64,000 nucleotides of DNA, from the NCBI GenBank assembly GCA_036925085.1, contig JAUPFP010000001.1, forward strand, positions 13,479,854 to 13,543,853, given 5' to 3'. Within the stretch, counting starts at the first letter, position 1; every line of letters begins with the position of its first letter. The stretch is from Brachycybe producta (Eukaryota > Arthropoda > Diplopoda > Playtdesmida > Andrognathidae). The translations under genes and the position numbers were made by a program. Of this stretch, positions 38,899 through 49,096 are shown in pieces. The notes beneath the pieces are model-generated. The model was not told where the DNA came from and did not search any database. It worked only from the letters and a program-made list of their open reading frames with translations.

Positions 38899-39384
38899 AT
38901 GGATACGAGACAACTGGAGCATCTTCTATTTCATCATCCAGCAACAAGAAATGTGTTTGGTGGTGTTCATGCATGCAATAACCTGCCATTCCGTGCAAAA
39001 CATAGACTCTATGTTGTGAATCTTGATTCAAGTTCAGAACCAGGATCACACTGGGTGACAATTTATTTTAATCCAAATGGAATGGCTGAATATTTTGATA
39101 GTTATGGAATAATTCTATTTAATAATCATATACATCAGTTTGTTGAAAGAAACAGTGTTAATTGGATTTATAATACAAAAAGACTTCAGCATTCAAGAAC
39201 AGCTGTATGTGGTCAATATTGTGTTTATTTTGGAATACTTCGATATTCTAATACATCAATGCATAAAATTGTTTCACTTTTTTGTAAATCTAATTATTTA
39301 TATAATGACAAGATTGTTCATTTTTTTATTAATAAAATGATAAGAAAGTATCTGCCATTATATAATTCTAAATATAAGCAATAG
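38899..39384 (+). CDS. Adenain-type (C5) cysteine protease, intact
   Basis: 161 residues, one open frame. The catalytic His is in GSHWVTIYF (about residue 51). The Asp/Glu partner is in EYFDSYG (about residues 63-69). The catalytic Cys is in CGQYCVYF (about residues 103-110). This is the adenovirus-like maturation protease found in Polintons, which cleaves capsid and core proteins. The length is a little short of adenain but covers the fold. It starts 2 bases after the capsid stop, implying shared transcription. Among the core genes this one is unbroken. Confidence 0.9.
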   Translation: MDTRQLEHLLFHHPATRNVFGGVHACNNLPFRAKHRLYVVNLDSSSEPGSHWVTIYFNPNGMAEYFDSYGIILFNNHIHQFVERNSVNWIYNTKRLQHSRTAVCGQYCVYFGILRYSNTSMHKIVSLFCKSNYLYNDKIVHFFINKMIRKYLPLYNSKYKQ

Positions 39385-39458
39385 AAGGTGTACACTTTTT
39401 TCTTTGTGTACATATACATTATGTATCTATAAGATAATAAACAATGTGATACAAATAT
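39385..39458. terminator. Convergent 3' ends of plus and minus gene blocks
   Basis: The protease (+) and dUTPase (-) transcripts converge here. ATAATAAACAATG near 39434 carries AATAAA on plus, and ATATTTATTG at 39455 carries AATAAA on the minus strand. Both are candidate polyadenylation signals. Confidence 0.55.
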
Positions 39459-39897
39459 TTATTGTGTTTTTTCTGTTGATCCAAATCCATGACTTCCACG
39501 CTGAGTTAAACTAAGTGGAGCTTCAACAAATGTTATATTTGAATATATTTTTTCCAAAATCAATTGTGCTACCCTGTCACCTTTTTTGATAAAATATTCA
39601 CTTTTACCAAAGTTAATTAAAATTATCCCAATGTTGCCTCTATAGCTTGAATCAATAACCCCACCAAGAACATCAATAGCAAAGTGAAAAGCAAGTCCTG
39701 ATCGTGGAGCAATTCTACCATAGCAGTCATTTGGCAGTTCAAGCACCAAATCTGTCATGCAAAAAATTCTTCAACCAGGTAGAATATGCAGAATACAGAT
39801 CATATCCAGCATCTCCTGGATTACTCTTTATGGGTATAGTACAACTATCACTCAGTTTTTTAACATTGATGAACAATTCTACAAATGAAAAAAACAT
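39459..39897 (-). pseudogene. Trimeric dUTPase, one frameshift
   Basis: Hydrolyses dUTP to keep uracil out of DNA and supply dUMP. All motifs are visible: motif 1 [11 protein letters not shown] near 39800, motif 2 APRSGLA near 39700, motif 3 [13 protein letters not shown] near 39645, motif 4 GDRVAQLIL near 39565 and motif 5 RGSHGFGST near 39475. The frame changes in a T6 run near 39757. The ATG at 39897 is the first upstream in frame with motif 1. Likely co-transcribed with PolB. A truncated homologue is at 57406-57687. Confidence 0.88.
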
Positions 39898-39939
39898 TTT
39901 TTAAAATAAAAAACGTTTATTTACATAAATTATTGTATT

Positions 39940-42900
39940 TTAATTATCCTTATAAAGTGAATAATATCCATGTGCTAGTGTTGTTACACCGTCACTTTCA
40001 ATATATCTTTTGTCATCAAATGCATTTAGTGAAATCTTGTTAACTTCAAGACTATAAACATCATGAACCTTTGACATAATCTGTCTCTGAACAACCCTAC
40101 TTGGCAATGGTGAATGTAGAGAGGTAACATACATTTTATGATTAAATTGTGACTTTACAATATGCTTCTTTATTCCTTTAGCTTTACATTTATATAAACT
40201 ATTACTTAGTAAAATTGAATACATTTTTGCTTTAAGAGCAACAAACTCTGAAATAATAACACCATTCGTCTCATCTTTAAATTTCCCCAATACCTTCTTG
40301 TTTGTTACTGAATGTAATGGGTGATTTAATGGATAATTACTTGTGTCCAAATGATGATGTAAGTGTATCATGTCTTCTTTTCTGTTTCAATATGCATGAT
40401 GAAACTGTCAGTATCTGTGTATAATAGTTTTAATTTATTTCCTGGGTAGTTTACTTTCAGCACATTATGAAAAAATCATACATAAGTAATTTTGAAATTT
40501 CCAATATAGTAAAGCCAGTATATAATGGTTTATTAAAATGAATAGACCATTTCTTCATTTTGAAAATAGTTAGGTTATTATCAATGATGTGAAATGAATC
40601 TACATTAGCCCTACTCATTAATTTTAAACATCGATTTATTTCTATAACAGCTTCTGCACGAGTTTTCTTTCTTTGGTCCTCCATTGTTTTTCCAAACACA
40701 GCATTATTCATTAACTTGAAAAAATCTTTTTCAAAATCATCTTTTGCTTGTTTTCACATATCAATGTTAAAATTTATATATGGTTTTAGCCATGGTCCCT
40801 GTGTAAATGCAAGAATGCGGTGAATTTTTTTAAGTTTCATTCCTAGTTTTAGGTAACATTGCAAGATTCTTCCATGAATAACATAGTTGTTTTTATCATA
40901 AAGGTTAGGTGCAAGTTTTTTTGACTTGTATACTTTTGGAATTTTCCCTCTGATATTCTTTAGCAGCTGTTTGCTGTATGGTGATAGCATTTCAAAATTT
41001 ATATCTAAACGATCAGGGCAAAGTGGATAATCACTATGATCCTCATGTATGTGATTTGGGTACTCTAAATCTACTTCTAAGATAAAACCATCTTTTCCTT
41101 CATGGTTAATTGTTTGAACATCAAATTTATCTATTTCATCTTGTGTTAGCCAGTGAAAGTTATTCATTGGCATAGGTTCACACATTGCTGTTGCATACAG
41201 AGGGTTACAATCCCAATATGCAATGTATGAATTAGGCTTTGATGAATCATAATCATTTAACAGTGGATTGTTTGCTTTTGCATATCTATGACTGGCTACA
41301 GCAATGCCACCACGAATGCCCCTTTCAAGAAACAAATGCATATCATAATCTGTGAGTAGTTCTAGTTCAACTTTAGTATATTTTAATGCAGCTGACCATG
41401 CATACATTGGAAGAGTGAAATAATGTGCAGGATCAAGACCAAAATTTCTAAAAGAAATGTTCCTAAAATTTTCAAATACATCTGCAAAGATCAAGCAGTC
41501 ACTTCTTAAATATATATCATGATAATCACCCAGTGTCTCACAGTTAAATGTATTCCAAACATTTTTAACATGTTTATAATCCTCATCTTAAATAACTTCT
41601 TCATTAAGGGTATTGTTAAAACAATCTTTTAAAAGAATTCCAATTTTATCAAACTTTGAATGATCATCTAAATATTCATAAGGGAAGAATCCTTTTCGAG
41701 TCATCAACTTAATTTTCTTGGGATTTTTGAAATACCATGAGACACAATTGAATTTATCTTTAGGTAAGTTTTGAGCCAGTGTTGCTAGTGATGCTGGTAA
41801 AAATTGAAAAATATCAAGGAAAACTAGATCATTCACAATGAAGCTTGTATAGCGTTCAATGTATAATGGTATAATATTTATAGGTTTCATAGTTTTAATT
41901 CTTCCAAGCACTTTCACAAAAAAGTGTTCATCATAAGAACGTAAGCAGTGTGCAAAACAAGGTAGATAGGATCGATCTCGTAAAGATGAATTACAGCTAT
42001 AGCATGCTGCCCCTCTGTAATTATTGCCAGGAAGATAATGGTCGTGGTCTCTTACTTTGCCTGTGTAAAGTTCATTTAGCTCAATGTTACAGGCATAGCA
42101 ATGAGTGGTATTTTTAAAATTTTTTTCATCTTCATCAGACATTGACATTGACTCAATAGACATTGGCTCAATAATTGATGATTTTAACAATTCGCTAGCT
42201 TTTACTTGTAAGGTTGTTATAAGATCATATGCTGGGTCCATAGATCTTTTGCATTCATGTGCAACTACATTTCCATTATAATCTATAATAGCATAAGAAT
42301 AAGAACAGGCTTCATGTTGTTGTATAGTCTGAGAATAACAGTTTGAAGGGTTTGGTGATGATAAAGCTTTCAAAATCGAAATAACCTACATATGGACAGC
42401 ACAATGACTTATGAAAATCATTAAATTTTAAAGTGCAATTATCTTCGTTTGGAAGTCTAACTCTTGCAGGTTTATGATTTTCACACATAGGAGTGTGCTT
42501 TTTCAATGCATTTTCACAAGTAAAGCCTTGACAGCAACAATAGCAAAATATTTTTTTGTTTAAACCATTATGGCTTAATAACCTAGCTATATGAATTGCA
42601 ATGGTACTATATATTTTTCATAGGCAAAAACATTAATTTTAAGATCATTAGCTATTTCAAATTTTGAAATCTGGTTTACTGTAACTGGATACTTAAGCAT
42701 AGATGTGTCTAATGAGTTTTCATATTTTAAATAATGATTCACCCTATTCGGGTGATTAGAACTTAATATTGGATGTAGATGAGCTAATACTGACCATAAA
42801 AAACATTTGTTATCTTTTGATATTACATTTAAGATTGCCTTTTTCTTAACAAGATTCAGTGGAAGCTTTCGTGAACACCCACCTTTAAATGGAACATATT

Positions 42901-44340
42901 TTCCTATGAGTTCTAAATACTGTATTGAATTTATTGACCAACCTGATTCTTTATTTATGAATGCTTCAATGGCATTTAGTATTTGTGACTGGCTATCATT
43001 CATACACTGCTCAATTTCTCTATTAGTCATAATTAGCTTCATGCTACTGCAAAAGTATGATGTGTTTGAGTCATGTGTCATTGTTGGCTTATTATCTATG
43101 TAAATAACTTTTGTCTTTATAAAATTAACGCACAGACAACTGGAAACGTAGTCGCATGGATTTTGAAAACTCATGAAGCAGCTCATATAAATTAGCATGA
43201 ATAGATTGAAAGTAGCATATTGGATTAATCATGTCATTATTCAGTGTGTGCTTAAATGTGGCTATCAAACCATCAAATCCAGTCCTATCTATAATGAATG
43301 AATTATTTAATGGTATTGGCAATTGGTGTACATCATGCGTATGTCTATGCCATTCGTCTTTAGATAAGAATTGTGCATTACATAAATTATGTAACGACCC
43401 GACTTGGGTCCGAAACAACACCCGGCAAAACTTCCCCGTCTTACCTCTTCCTGACTCCCTTGAGGCCGAGGTCGAAGCGCGGACTGCCCGCTCTTGTCCG
43501 TCCGGTCCCTGGGTGACGCCGGTCGAGAGTCCCTCACGCTGCACATCGCCGGACGAAAGACCGACGAACCCGATGCGAGAATCCACGATGAATCCCCGGT
43601 GGATCTCACCGTGGATACCGACACGAAGTACCGGCCGATATGACGGAACACATGACGGAATAGGATGGTGGGTGGACGGTGAAATCCCACTTGAACCCCC
43701 ACCCTCCCCGCGGTAACTTCCCCAGAAAGTAATATTAAAGTAATATGACACGGACACAGTGTGTAGAGTGAAAACAATAGACAATTTATTCAAAGTAAGA
43801 ATAAATGAATAAACACTCACTCAGTATAAAGCAATATCTGCTGGATAAATGCTCCAGCAGAGAGCCAACCCAAGATGATAACCATTAAAGAATAAATAAT
43901 AATTTATTCTTAATTAAACAAGTGAAACTCACTCAATATATTAGGCAATAATCTCCTGGCTAATCCTGCCAGGAGAGAAGGTGTAAAACACCCAAAACCA
44001 AACAAAGAAGGTGATGAATGGTGGCCATCTTGGCCACCTGATGAAAAACAGAGCACCAACAATCACATGCACAAGCATAAAGCGTCTAACACACACTGCC
44101 CAGAATATAATGGCCGCCGCCATTATATACCCCCAGGCTGCTCCACCTGGGGGAGGACAGTGACCCTTGCTGGCCATTTTGTCGTCTGCCTGGCAGCTAA
44201 TTAGCCAGCCTAGCAGACGACACAGGAGATTTAGTTCTGCTCCAACTAAGGAGCAAAACTGGGTTGTCACAATTACATATTTCCCTTCCAACAATAAGAT
44301 GTGCCTGTTGGTATGGTGCTCCACAATACCAACAGTTCAT
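39940..44340 (-). pseudogene. Protein-primed-type DNA polymerase B, broken and split by a solo LTR
   Basis: Replicates the element. The N-terminus is Cys/His-rich (CWYC near 44330; an LCNAQF...H-x4-H finger near 43380-43320). The SGWSIN to KKAILNV block (about 42840-42960) and the exonuclease DFE (YFDFESF near 42375) follow. Next are RDHDHY near 42050, polymerase motif A WDCNPLY near 41205, motif B MNNAVFGK near 40700 and motif C YTDTDS near 40415, then LGKFKDE near 40280. The ATG at 44340 overlaps the PC4 stop (ATGA). A solo LTR (43390-44271) sits in the N-terminal finger with a 4-bp duplication. Further frame changes fall near 43130, 42545, 42340, 41540, 40740 and 40380. All catalytic motifs remain readable, but the gene is dead as assembled. 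Confidence 0.92.
43390..44271 (-). mobile_element. Solo LTR in PolB (LTR family L, copy 1)
   Basis: 882 bp. On minus it starts TGTGACAACCCAG and ends GGGTCGTTACA, so the ends are mutual inverted repeats. Flanked by ATTA (43386-43389 and 44272-44275). A TATATAATGG box precedes the likely transcription start, and AATAAA words lie downstream. No internal region or second LTR, so it formed by LTR-LTR recombination. Confidence 0.9.
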
Positions 44341-44587
44341 TCCTTAAAATGAAATCCTAGCTCACTTAATGTACCTGGTGTATTTTTAATTTCTGCAAAC
44401 AACTTTGGAAAAACATGCATAGGAATGCATGCTCCTTTTGTGAACTTATTTTGTAGAGCAAATTTTCTTATATCAAAATACCATTCATCATTTGCTTCAT
44501 TACAAAGAATTCTAATGTTCCATTGGTCTATAAGGGTTATTTTCTTTTTAGTCACAAAATTAAAATCTTGTATTTTTTCTTCCTTGT

Positions 44588-45361
44588 TGTGACGACCCAG
44601 TTTTGCTCCTTTTGGAGATAAACTAAATTCCCATGTCGTCTGCTAGGCACCAGTACATTGGTTGCCAGGCAGCCGACAAAATGGCCAGCAAGGGTCCCTG
44701 TCCTCCCCCAGTCAGGGGGGTGATATATATGGCGGCGGCCATTATATCTGGGCAGTGGAAAGTAAACCCTTGATTGTGCAGGTGATAAGTGGATGCTCTC
44801 ATCAATTCATCAGGTGGCCAAGATGGCCACCATTCATCTTTTGTTTGCTGTGTGGATGGAGGTCAATGACCTCCTCTCCTGGCTGAATTAGCCAGGAGCT
44901 TCATCTCTATTGCATCTCTTTGAGTGAGTGTTTTGTTTATTCAGTGTTGAATAAATTATCTTATTTTATAAAATAATTATTTTCACTCTCTCAATACTGT
45001 GTCCGTGTCTTCATTATTTATTAATAATACTGGGGAAGTTACCGCGGGGAGGGTGGGGGTTGTCGGCAGGGGTTGCCACTCACCACCATCCTGTTTCCGG
45101 CATGTCCATCGTCTTGTCGGCCGGTGCTTAGCGCGCGGCTCCACGGTAAGATCCATCGGGGATTTACCGTGGATTCCTCGTCTTGTTCGGCGGTCTTTCG
45201 TCCGTCGACTTGCGGCGAGAGAGTCAACCTCTGACCGGCGCTACCCGTGGACACGGACGGGTACAAGAGGAGGGCTGGTCAGCGCTTCGACCCGTTTCAA
45301 GGAGGTCAGGCGGCGGTAAGTTAAGCGAAATTTACCGTGGGCATTGTAACGGCCAGTCGGG
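44588..45361 (+). mobile_element. Solo LTR in the PC4-like gene (family L, copy 2)
   Basis: Starts TGTGACGACCCAG, shares over 60% of its length with the LTRs at 43390 and 53140 (including AAAATGGCCAGCAAGGGTC and GGCGGCGGCCATTATA), and ends near CCAGTCGGG. Flanking TTGT occurs on both sides (44584-44587 and 45362-45365). The usual last bases (CGTTACA) seem lost or overlap the duplication. Its orientation is opposite to copy 1, so the two insertions are independent. Confidence 0.85.
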
Positions 45362-45605
45362 TTGTTGCCAGTTTCCAACCATTTTGTTATTTTCTCTGTT
45401 GAAACCCTTGATGAAACTGGAGACTCAGACTCTTGTGATGATGAGAATTTCTTTGTAGGCCCAGTCTCAAAATTAAAATCTTGTATTTTTTCTTTCTTGT
45501 TGCCAGTTTCCAACCATTTTGTTATTTTCTCTATTGAAACCCTTGATGGAACTAGAGACTCAGACTCTTGTGATGATGAGAAATTTTTTGTAGGCCCAGT
45601 CTCAT
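45362..45605. repeat. Tandem duplication in the PC4-like N-terminal coding region
   Basis: A segment of about 134 bp (GTTGCCAGTTTCCAACC to GTAGGCCCAGTCTCA plus linker) occurs twice in direct orientation, with some point differences. A third partial unit lies before the LTR at about 44560. In protein terms it repeats a Lys/Glu/Ser-rich block of about 44 residues. Confidence 0.8.
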
Positions 45606-45691
45606 GGCTTGAGTAAGCTTTTCGCTTAGATGGCTTCTTAAGATTTTGTTTTTTCTTCCCAGTTTTCTCTACATGTAGTCTTCCACTGCAA

Positions 45692-45758
45692 CTAATGTTA
45701 AAATTCTATTGTTTTTTTAAGTATATAATACTTTTATAAGAAATTAAATTTTGCTTAC
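45692..45758 (-). other. Candidate 67-nt intron in the PC4-like gene
   Basis: On minus, donor GTAAGC follows codon 6 plus one base, and ATTTTAACATTAG is a good acceptor. The second Polinton has a 61-nt counterpart at the same codon phase (59899-59959), which supports it as real. Confidence 0.6.
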
Positions 45759-45777
45759 CAGAACTGTCTGATTCCAT

Positions 45778-46657
45778 GTTTGAAAGAGTGATTATAGGTG
45801 TACTTCGGTAGTTTTCTAATGGAAGTGAAGCTCAGTGTGATTTCTGAAGGGAGAATCTTGGTCATTTTATAGTAGTAAAATGAGGTCACGTGATCATGAT
45901 TTATTATTGTAAAAATAAAAAAAAATAATTCTTTTCTATAGGTAAATAATGACTTCATGACAAATCTTTTATGGTTTGTTACATTTATCATAAAAGGTAT
46001 ATGTTTAATTAGTTTTCTTGACAGTATTTTGACACATTAATGGGCCAAAAGACCATCACGATATTGCGTAGTACTTAGTAATACAAAAAATAACTACATC
46101 ATATGTGAGGTTAATGTTTTATTATTGTTTAACATGGGTAAAGGTGTCAAATTTATTCAAATGTTCTTTGTGTTTTTCAAGCAATAATGCATTTGATGCA
46201 AATTAATATGCTGAGTCCTTCATGATATTGTGCTGATGATAAAAAAATATATCCATATGGTTAGTAAGGTGAATGTTCTCTGCAGTGTAAGCATAAGTGA
46301 TGCATAAGCAGCAACTGTTTTTTTTCTTCCATACATATGATGAATATTCTATGACTATTCATTTCAAGGTGATAACACATCTGACAAAAAATTAATTTGC
46401 TCAAAGACCTTCAGTAATGTGTGTAGTTCAAGTTTTTTCTTTTTTTTCCAAAAAGAGTATTCATGTGGTTGCTGAGGTGAATGTTCGATATGTATTGCTC
46501 ACCTTATTTCAACCACATGATTTATTGTCAGTTAATAGACATTGATGGATATTCTGTTTTGCATCATATGAATGTTTTTTTTTTAAATTTAAAAAGTATA
46601 TAAGACCTGTAACATTAACCATTTATAAAAACATCTTCAATATAACTTAAATCAGCA
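45778..46657. promoter_or_regulatory. Divergent regulatory region between PC4-like and early gene
   Basis: About 880 bp without frames. It separates minus-strand replication genes from the plus-strand right arm. AAAGTATATAAGACC near 46595 is a strong TATA box about 60 bases before the ATG at 46658. Short related AT-rich words (AGGTGAATGTTC) recur near 46270 and 46475. Confidence 0.55.
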
Positions 46658-48467
46658 ATGGAACACTCATCAGAATCGACAATAACACAACAAACTACTT
46701 ATAGTAAGTTGTACCTTTATAATACTTAACATTTATACTTATGCTTATACTTTATGCTTATTGTTTTGTCTGCCAGCAAATTATGGCTTCTCTAAAAAAA
46801 AGAAATTTAAATTTTTAAAAAAATATAATATATTAACATTTTTTTTTAATTTTGTAATTCAAGTTTAATTCTGACTGTTGATAATCTGTTTTGGATTCTT
46901 AGTCTGGTAATAGCTTTCCAATTAAAAAATGATTACTAATACTTAAAATTTATACTTATGCTTATACTTTATGCTTATTGTTTGTTTGTTAGCAAATTGT
47001 GGCTTCTCTAAAAAAATTTAAAAACTAAAAAAAATAAAATATTAAAATTCTTTTTTTAATTTTGCAATTCAAGTTTAATTCTGACTGTTGATAATCTGTT
47101 TTGGATTCTTAGTCTGGTATAGCTTTCCAATTAAAAAACAATTACTGATACTTAAAATTTGTACTTATGCCTATACTTTATGCTTATTGTTTGTTTGTTA
47201 GCAAATTGTGGCTTCTCTAAAAACAATTTAAAATTAAAAAAAATAAAAATATTAAAATTCTTTTTTTAATTTTGGCTGTTGATAATCTGTTTTGGATTCT
47301 TTGTCTTGTATAGCTTTCCAATTTAAAAAATGATTCCTGATTAGATTGTAGATTAATTTTGACTGTTGATAATCCTTTTTTTGTTATTCTTAGTCTTGCA
47401 TAGCTTTACAATTAAGAACCAATTTTTTCTGTTTAGATTTTTAATTTTTAGAAATTTTTCTTATAATTAAATTTAAGTAATCTTAATTTATCTTTATGCA
47501 TGAATGAATACATGCTTGTTGTTTGTTTCCACAAAATTGTGGACTCTCAATTTGGCATGGTAAAGTTAAAACCTACTGGTGTTCTACTTGGTAGTAGTGA
47601 AACCAGTATAGGTAGTCAATTCTATTGGCATGTGTAAAAATCTATCTTGTAGTTTCATTTTTTTTTACAAATTTTTAATTTTGTAATTTAAGTTTAATTC
47701 TGACTGTTGATAATCCGTTTTTGAATTCTTAGTCTTGTATAGTTTACCAATTTAAAAAAAAAACCATTCCTGTTTTTAGATTTTTTTAGATTACTTTTGA
47801 CTGTTGATAATCTTTTTTGTTATTCTTAGTCTAGAAAATGGACTATCTAATAGTTTCATTTAAAAGAAATATATACACATATTTGCTCAGTATTCAAGAA
47901 TTTTTAAAAAACTATTAAAAACGTCTGAATGTAAATTCAATATTTGTTGAAAACAATCGAAAACAAAAACAAAAGAAAAAAAAAGCACCAAATAAAAAAA
48001 ATGGTTTCAAGTGGTTTAGAATTCAAGTTTAATTGTGACCATTCATGCTGAGCATATGTGCAGTCATCAGTTGTGTAATAGTTGTTGCACAACTTAATAT
48101 CAGGTTCAAGTGTGTGCTTTGTCATACAAACTGTGTTGTAGTGACTCAGAACCAAGCTAATGCAAAACTGACATGCCTGTTTGCCGCAAAACTTAATACT
48201 TTTTATTGAATTCTCAGGTTTTTTAAGGCTTTTACAATTAAGAAATTATTAATGTTACATTAAAAACATTATGTGTTGGTTTTTTTTACTACAGATTATG
48301 ATGTATTGACTACAGTCATAGGTGATATAATGATACCCTCATCAGCAAATGACTTTTGGAATAGGGCATAAGATGATGTCGATGAAGACGAATATTGGGA
48401 AAGCGTATACAATAATATTAACGAACAAACTGCACTAAGTTCGTTTTTGAAAAATAAAATTTTTTAG
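46658..48467 (+). CDS. Candidate spliced early gene of the Polinton right arm
   Basis: Exon 1 (46658-46703) starts ATGGAACACTCATCAGAATC, encodes a Ser/Thr/Gln-rich 15-mer and ends at donor GTAAGT. A T-rich acceptor TTTTACTACAG leads to exon 2 at 48296. Phase 1 joins in frame and continues to a TAA at 48369-48371, then the same frame stays open through an acidic stretch (DDVDEDEYWESV) to TAG at 48465. The single in-frame stop may be a mutation, or exon 2 may splice on to the RING exon. No family recognised. The intron (1.6 kb) is filled by a tandem repeat. The splice model is inferred from signals only. Confidence 0.4.
46716..47830. repeat. Degenerate tandem repeat, unit about 210-220 bp, in the Polinton
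   Basis: TACTTATGCTTATAC recurs at 46735, 46953 and, slightly changed, 47162 (spacing 218 and 209). CTGTTGATAATC followed by a TTCTTAGTCT-type word occurs at least six times to about 47830. Units shorten and decay to the right. The array lies in the putative early-gene intron. Confidence 0.85.
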
Positions 48468-48678
48468 GTCTAAATAAATATAATAAAACATACATATACT
48501 ACAATAAAATTTAGTTTCAGAAAATTTCTACTTTGTTCACTGTGAAACTATATCTGAAATGCTTGGATACTCTCGTAAGTTTTGGTAAGATTCAAGAATA
48601 AAAAAAAAACATTTATATAATAAATTTTTTTTGGGCGGATTAGAATACGAAATTCAGTTTGAAAAAAGACTGACAGAT

Positions 48679-49020
48679 ATGATGATGACAACTGACATAT
48701 ATGAAATACCATTTCAATCAATGATCGAGGAAGTAATTCCTGAATCTCGTTATCATTGTAAACGCATTTTGTTTGAATTACTTCTTACTTATTTAAGTGA
48801 TGACATGCAAGAAGAGGTACTGGAGGATGAAAATGTGTGTGTGGTCTGCATGACTAGAAAATCGAAAGTAACTTTAAAACCATGTAATCATTTAAATATT
48901 TGTTGTAGTTGTATGAAAACAATGGTAAGAAAAGAAATTTTTGATACCTGTATCTTGTGTAGGCAGCAAGTGAATTGTTTTTTGAATTTCTGCCTAAACC
49001 ATGACTATTTTAATGATTAA
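48679..49020 (+). CDS. RING-finger protein, IAP-like C-terminus
   Basis: 113 residues from this ATG; the frame is open upstream to 48631, so an extra exon or start is possible. The RING is CVVCMTRKSKVTLKPCNHLN, then CCSCMKT, then CILCRQQV: C-x2-C, x12, C-x-H-x3-C-x2-C, then C-x2-C, the C3HC4 set. The layout at the end of a short protein resembles the E3 RING of IAPs and viral apoptosis regulators. There is no BIR domain. Predicted E3 ubiquitin ligase; a role in blocking apoptosis is an inference strengthened by the Bcl-2 gene in the same element. Last gene before the right TIR. Confidence 0.75.
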   Translation: MMMTTDIYEIPFQSMIEEVIPESRYHCKRILFELLLTYLSDDMQEEVLEDENVCVVCMTRKSKVTLKPCNHLNICCSCMKTMVRKEIFDTCILCRQQVNCFLNFCLNHDYFND

Positions 49021-49096
49021 ATAAATTCCGTTGTATTATATATATTTTTTTGGTTTGGTTTTGTTTTTTTGTTTTTGTTTTGTTTATTCTTTTTTT

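Larger units (their letters stand above)
44337..45777 (-). pseudogene. PC4-like ssDNA-binding protein, with intron, split by a solo LTR
   Basis: The C-terminal part (44337-44587) reads LIDQWNIRILCNEANDEWYF, DIRKFALQNKFTKGACIPM and HVFPKLFAEIKN. This fits the PC4/Sub1 fold: two strands, the D-I-R signature, then a Gly-rich turn and a helix. PC4 proteins bind single-stranded DNA and assist transcription or replication. The N-terminal part is Ser/Glu- and Lys-rich, with a tandemly duplicated unit containing EKITKWLETGN. Exon 1 (45759-45777, ATG plus five codons and one base) is followed by a candidate 67-nt intron. A solo LTR separates the halves, and the joining frame after the intron is uncertain. 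The stop overlaps the PolB start. A partial homologue with the same split start is at 59566-59981. Confidence 0.7.

Noticed and set aside
43125-43820. 231-codon minus-strand frame through the LTR into PolB
   Set aside because: The LTR sequence happens to be open and joins the PolB N-terminal finger in frame. The first 140 codons are LTR, not protein. I could not exclude an LTR-driven fusion transcript, but nothing supports it.
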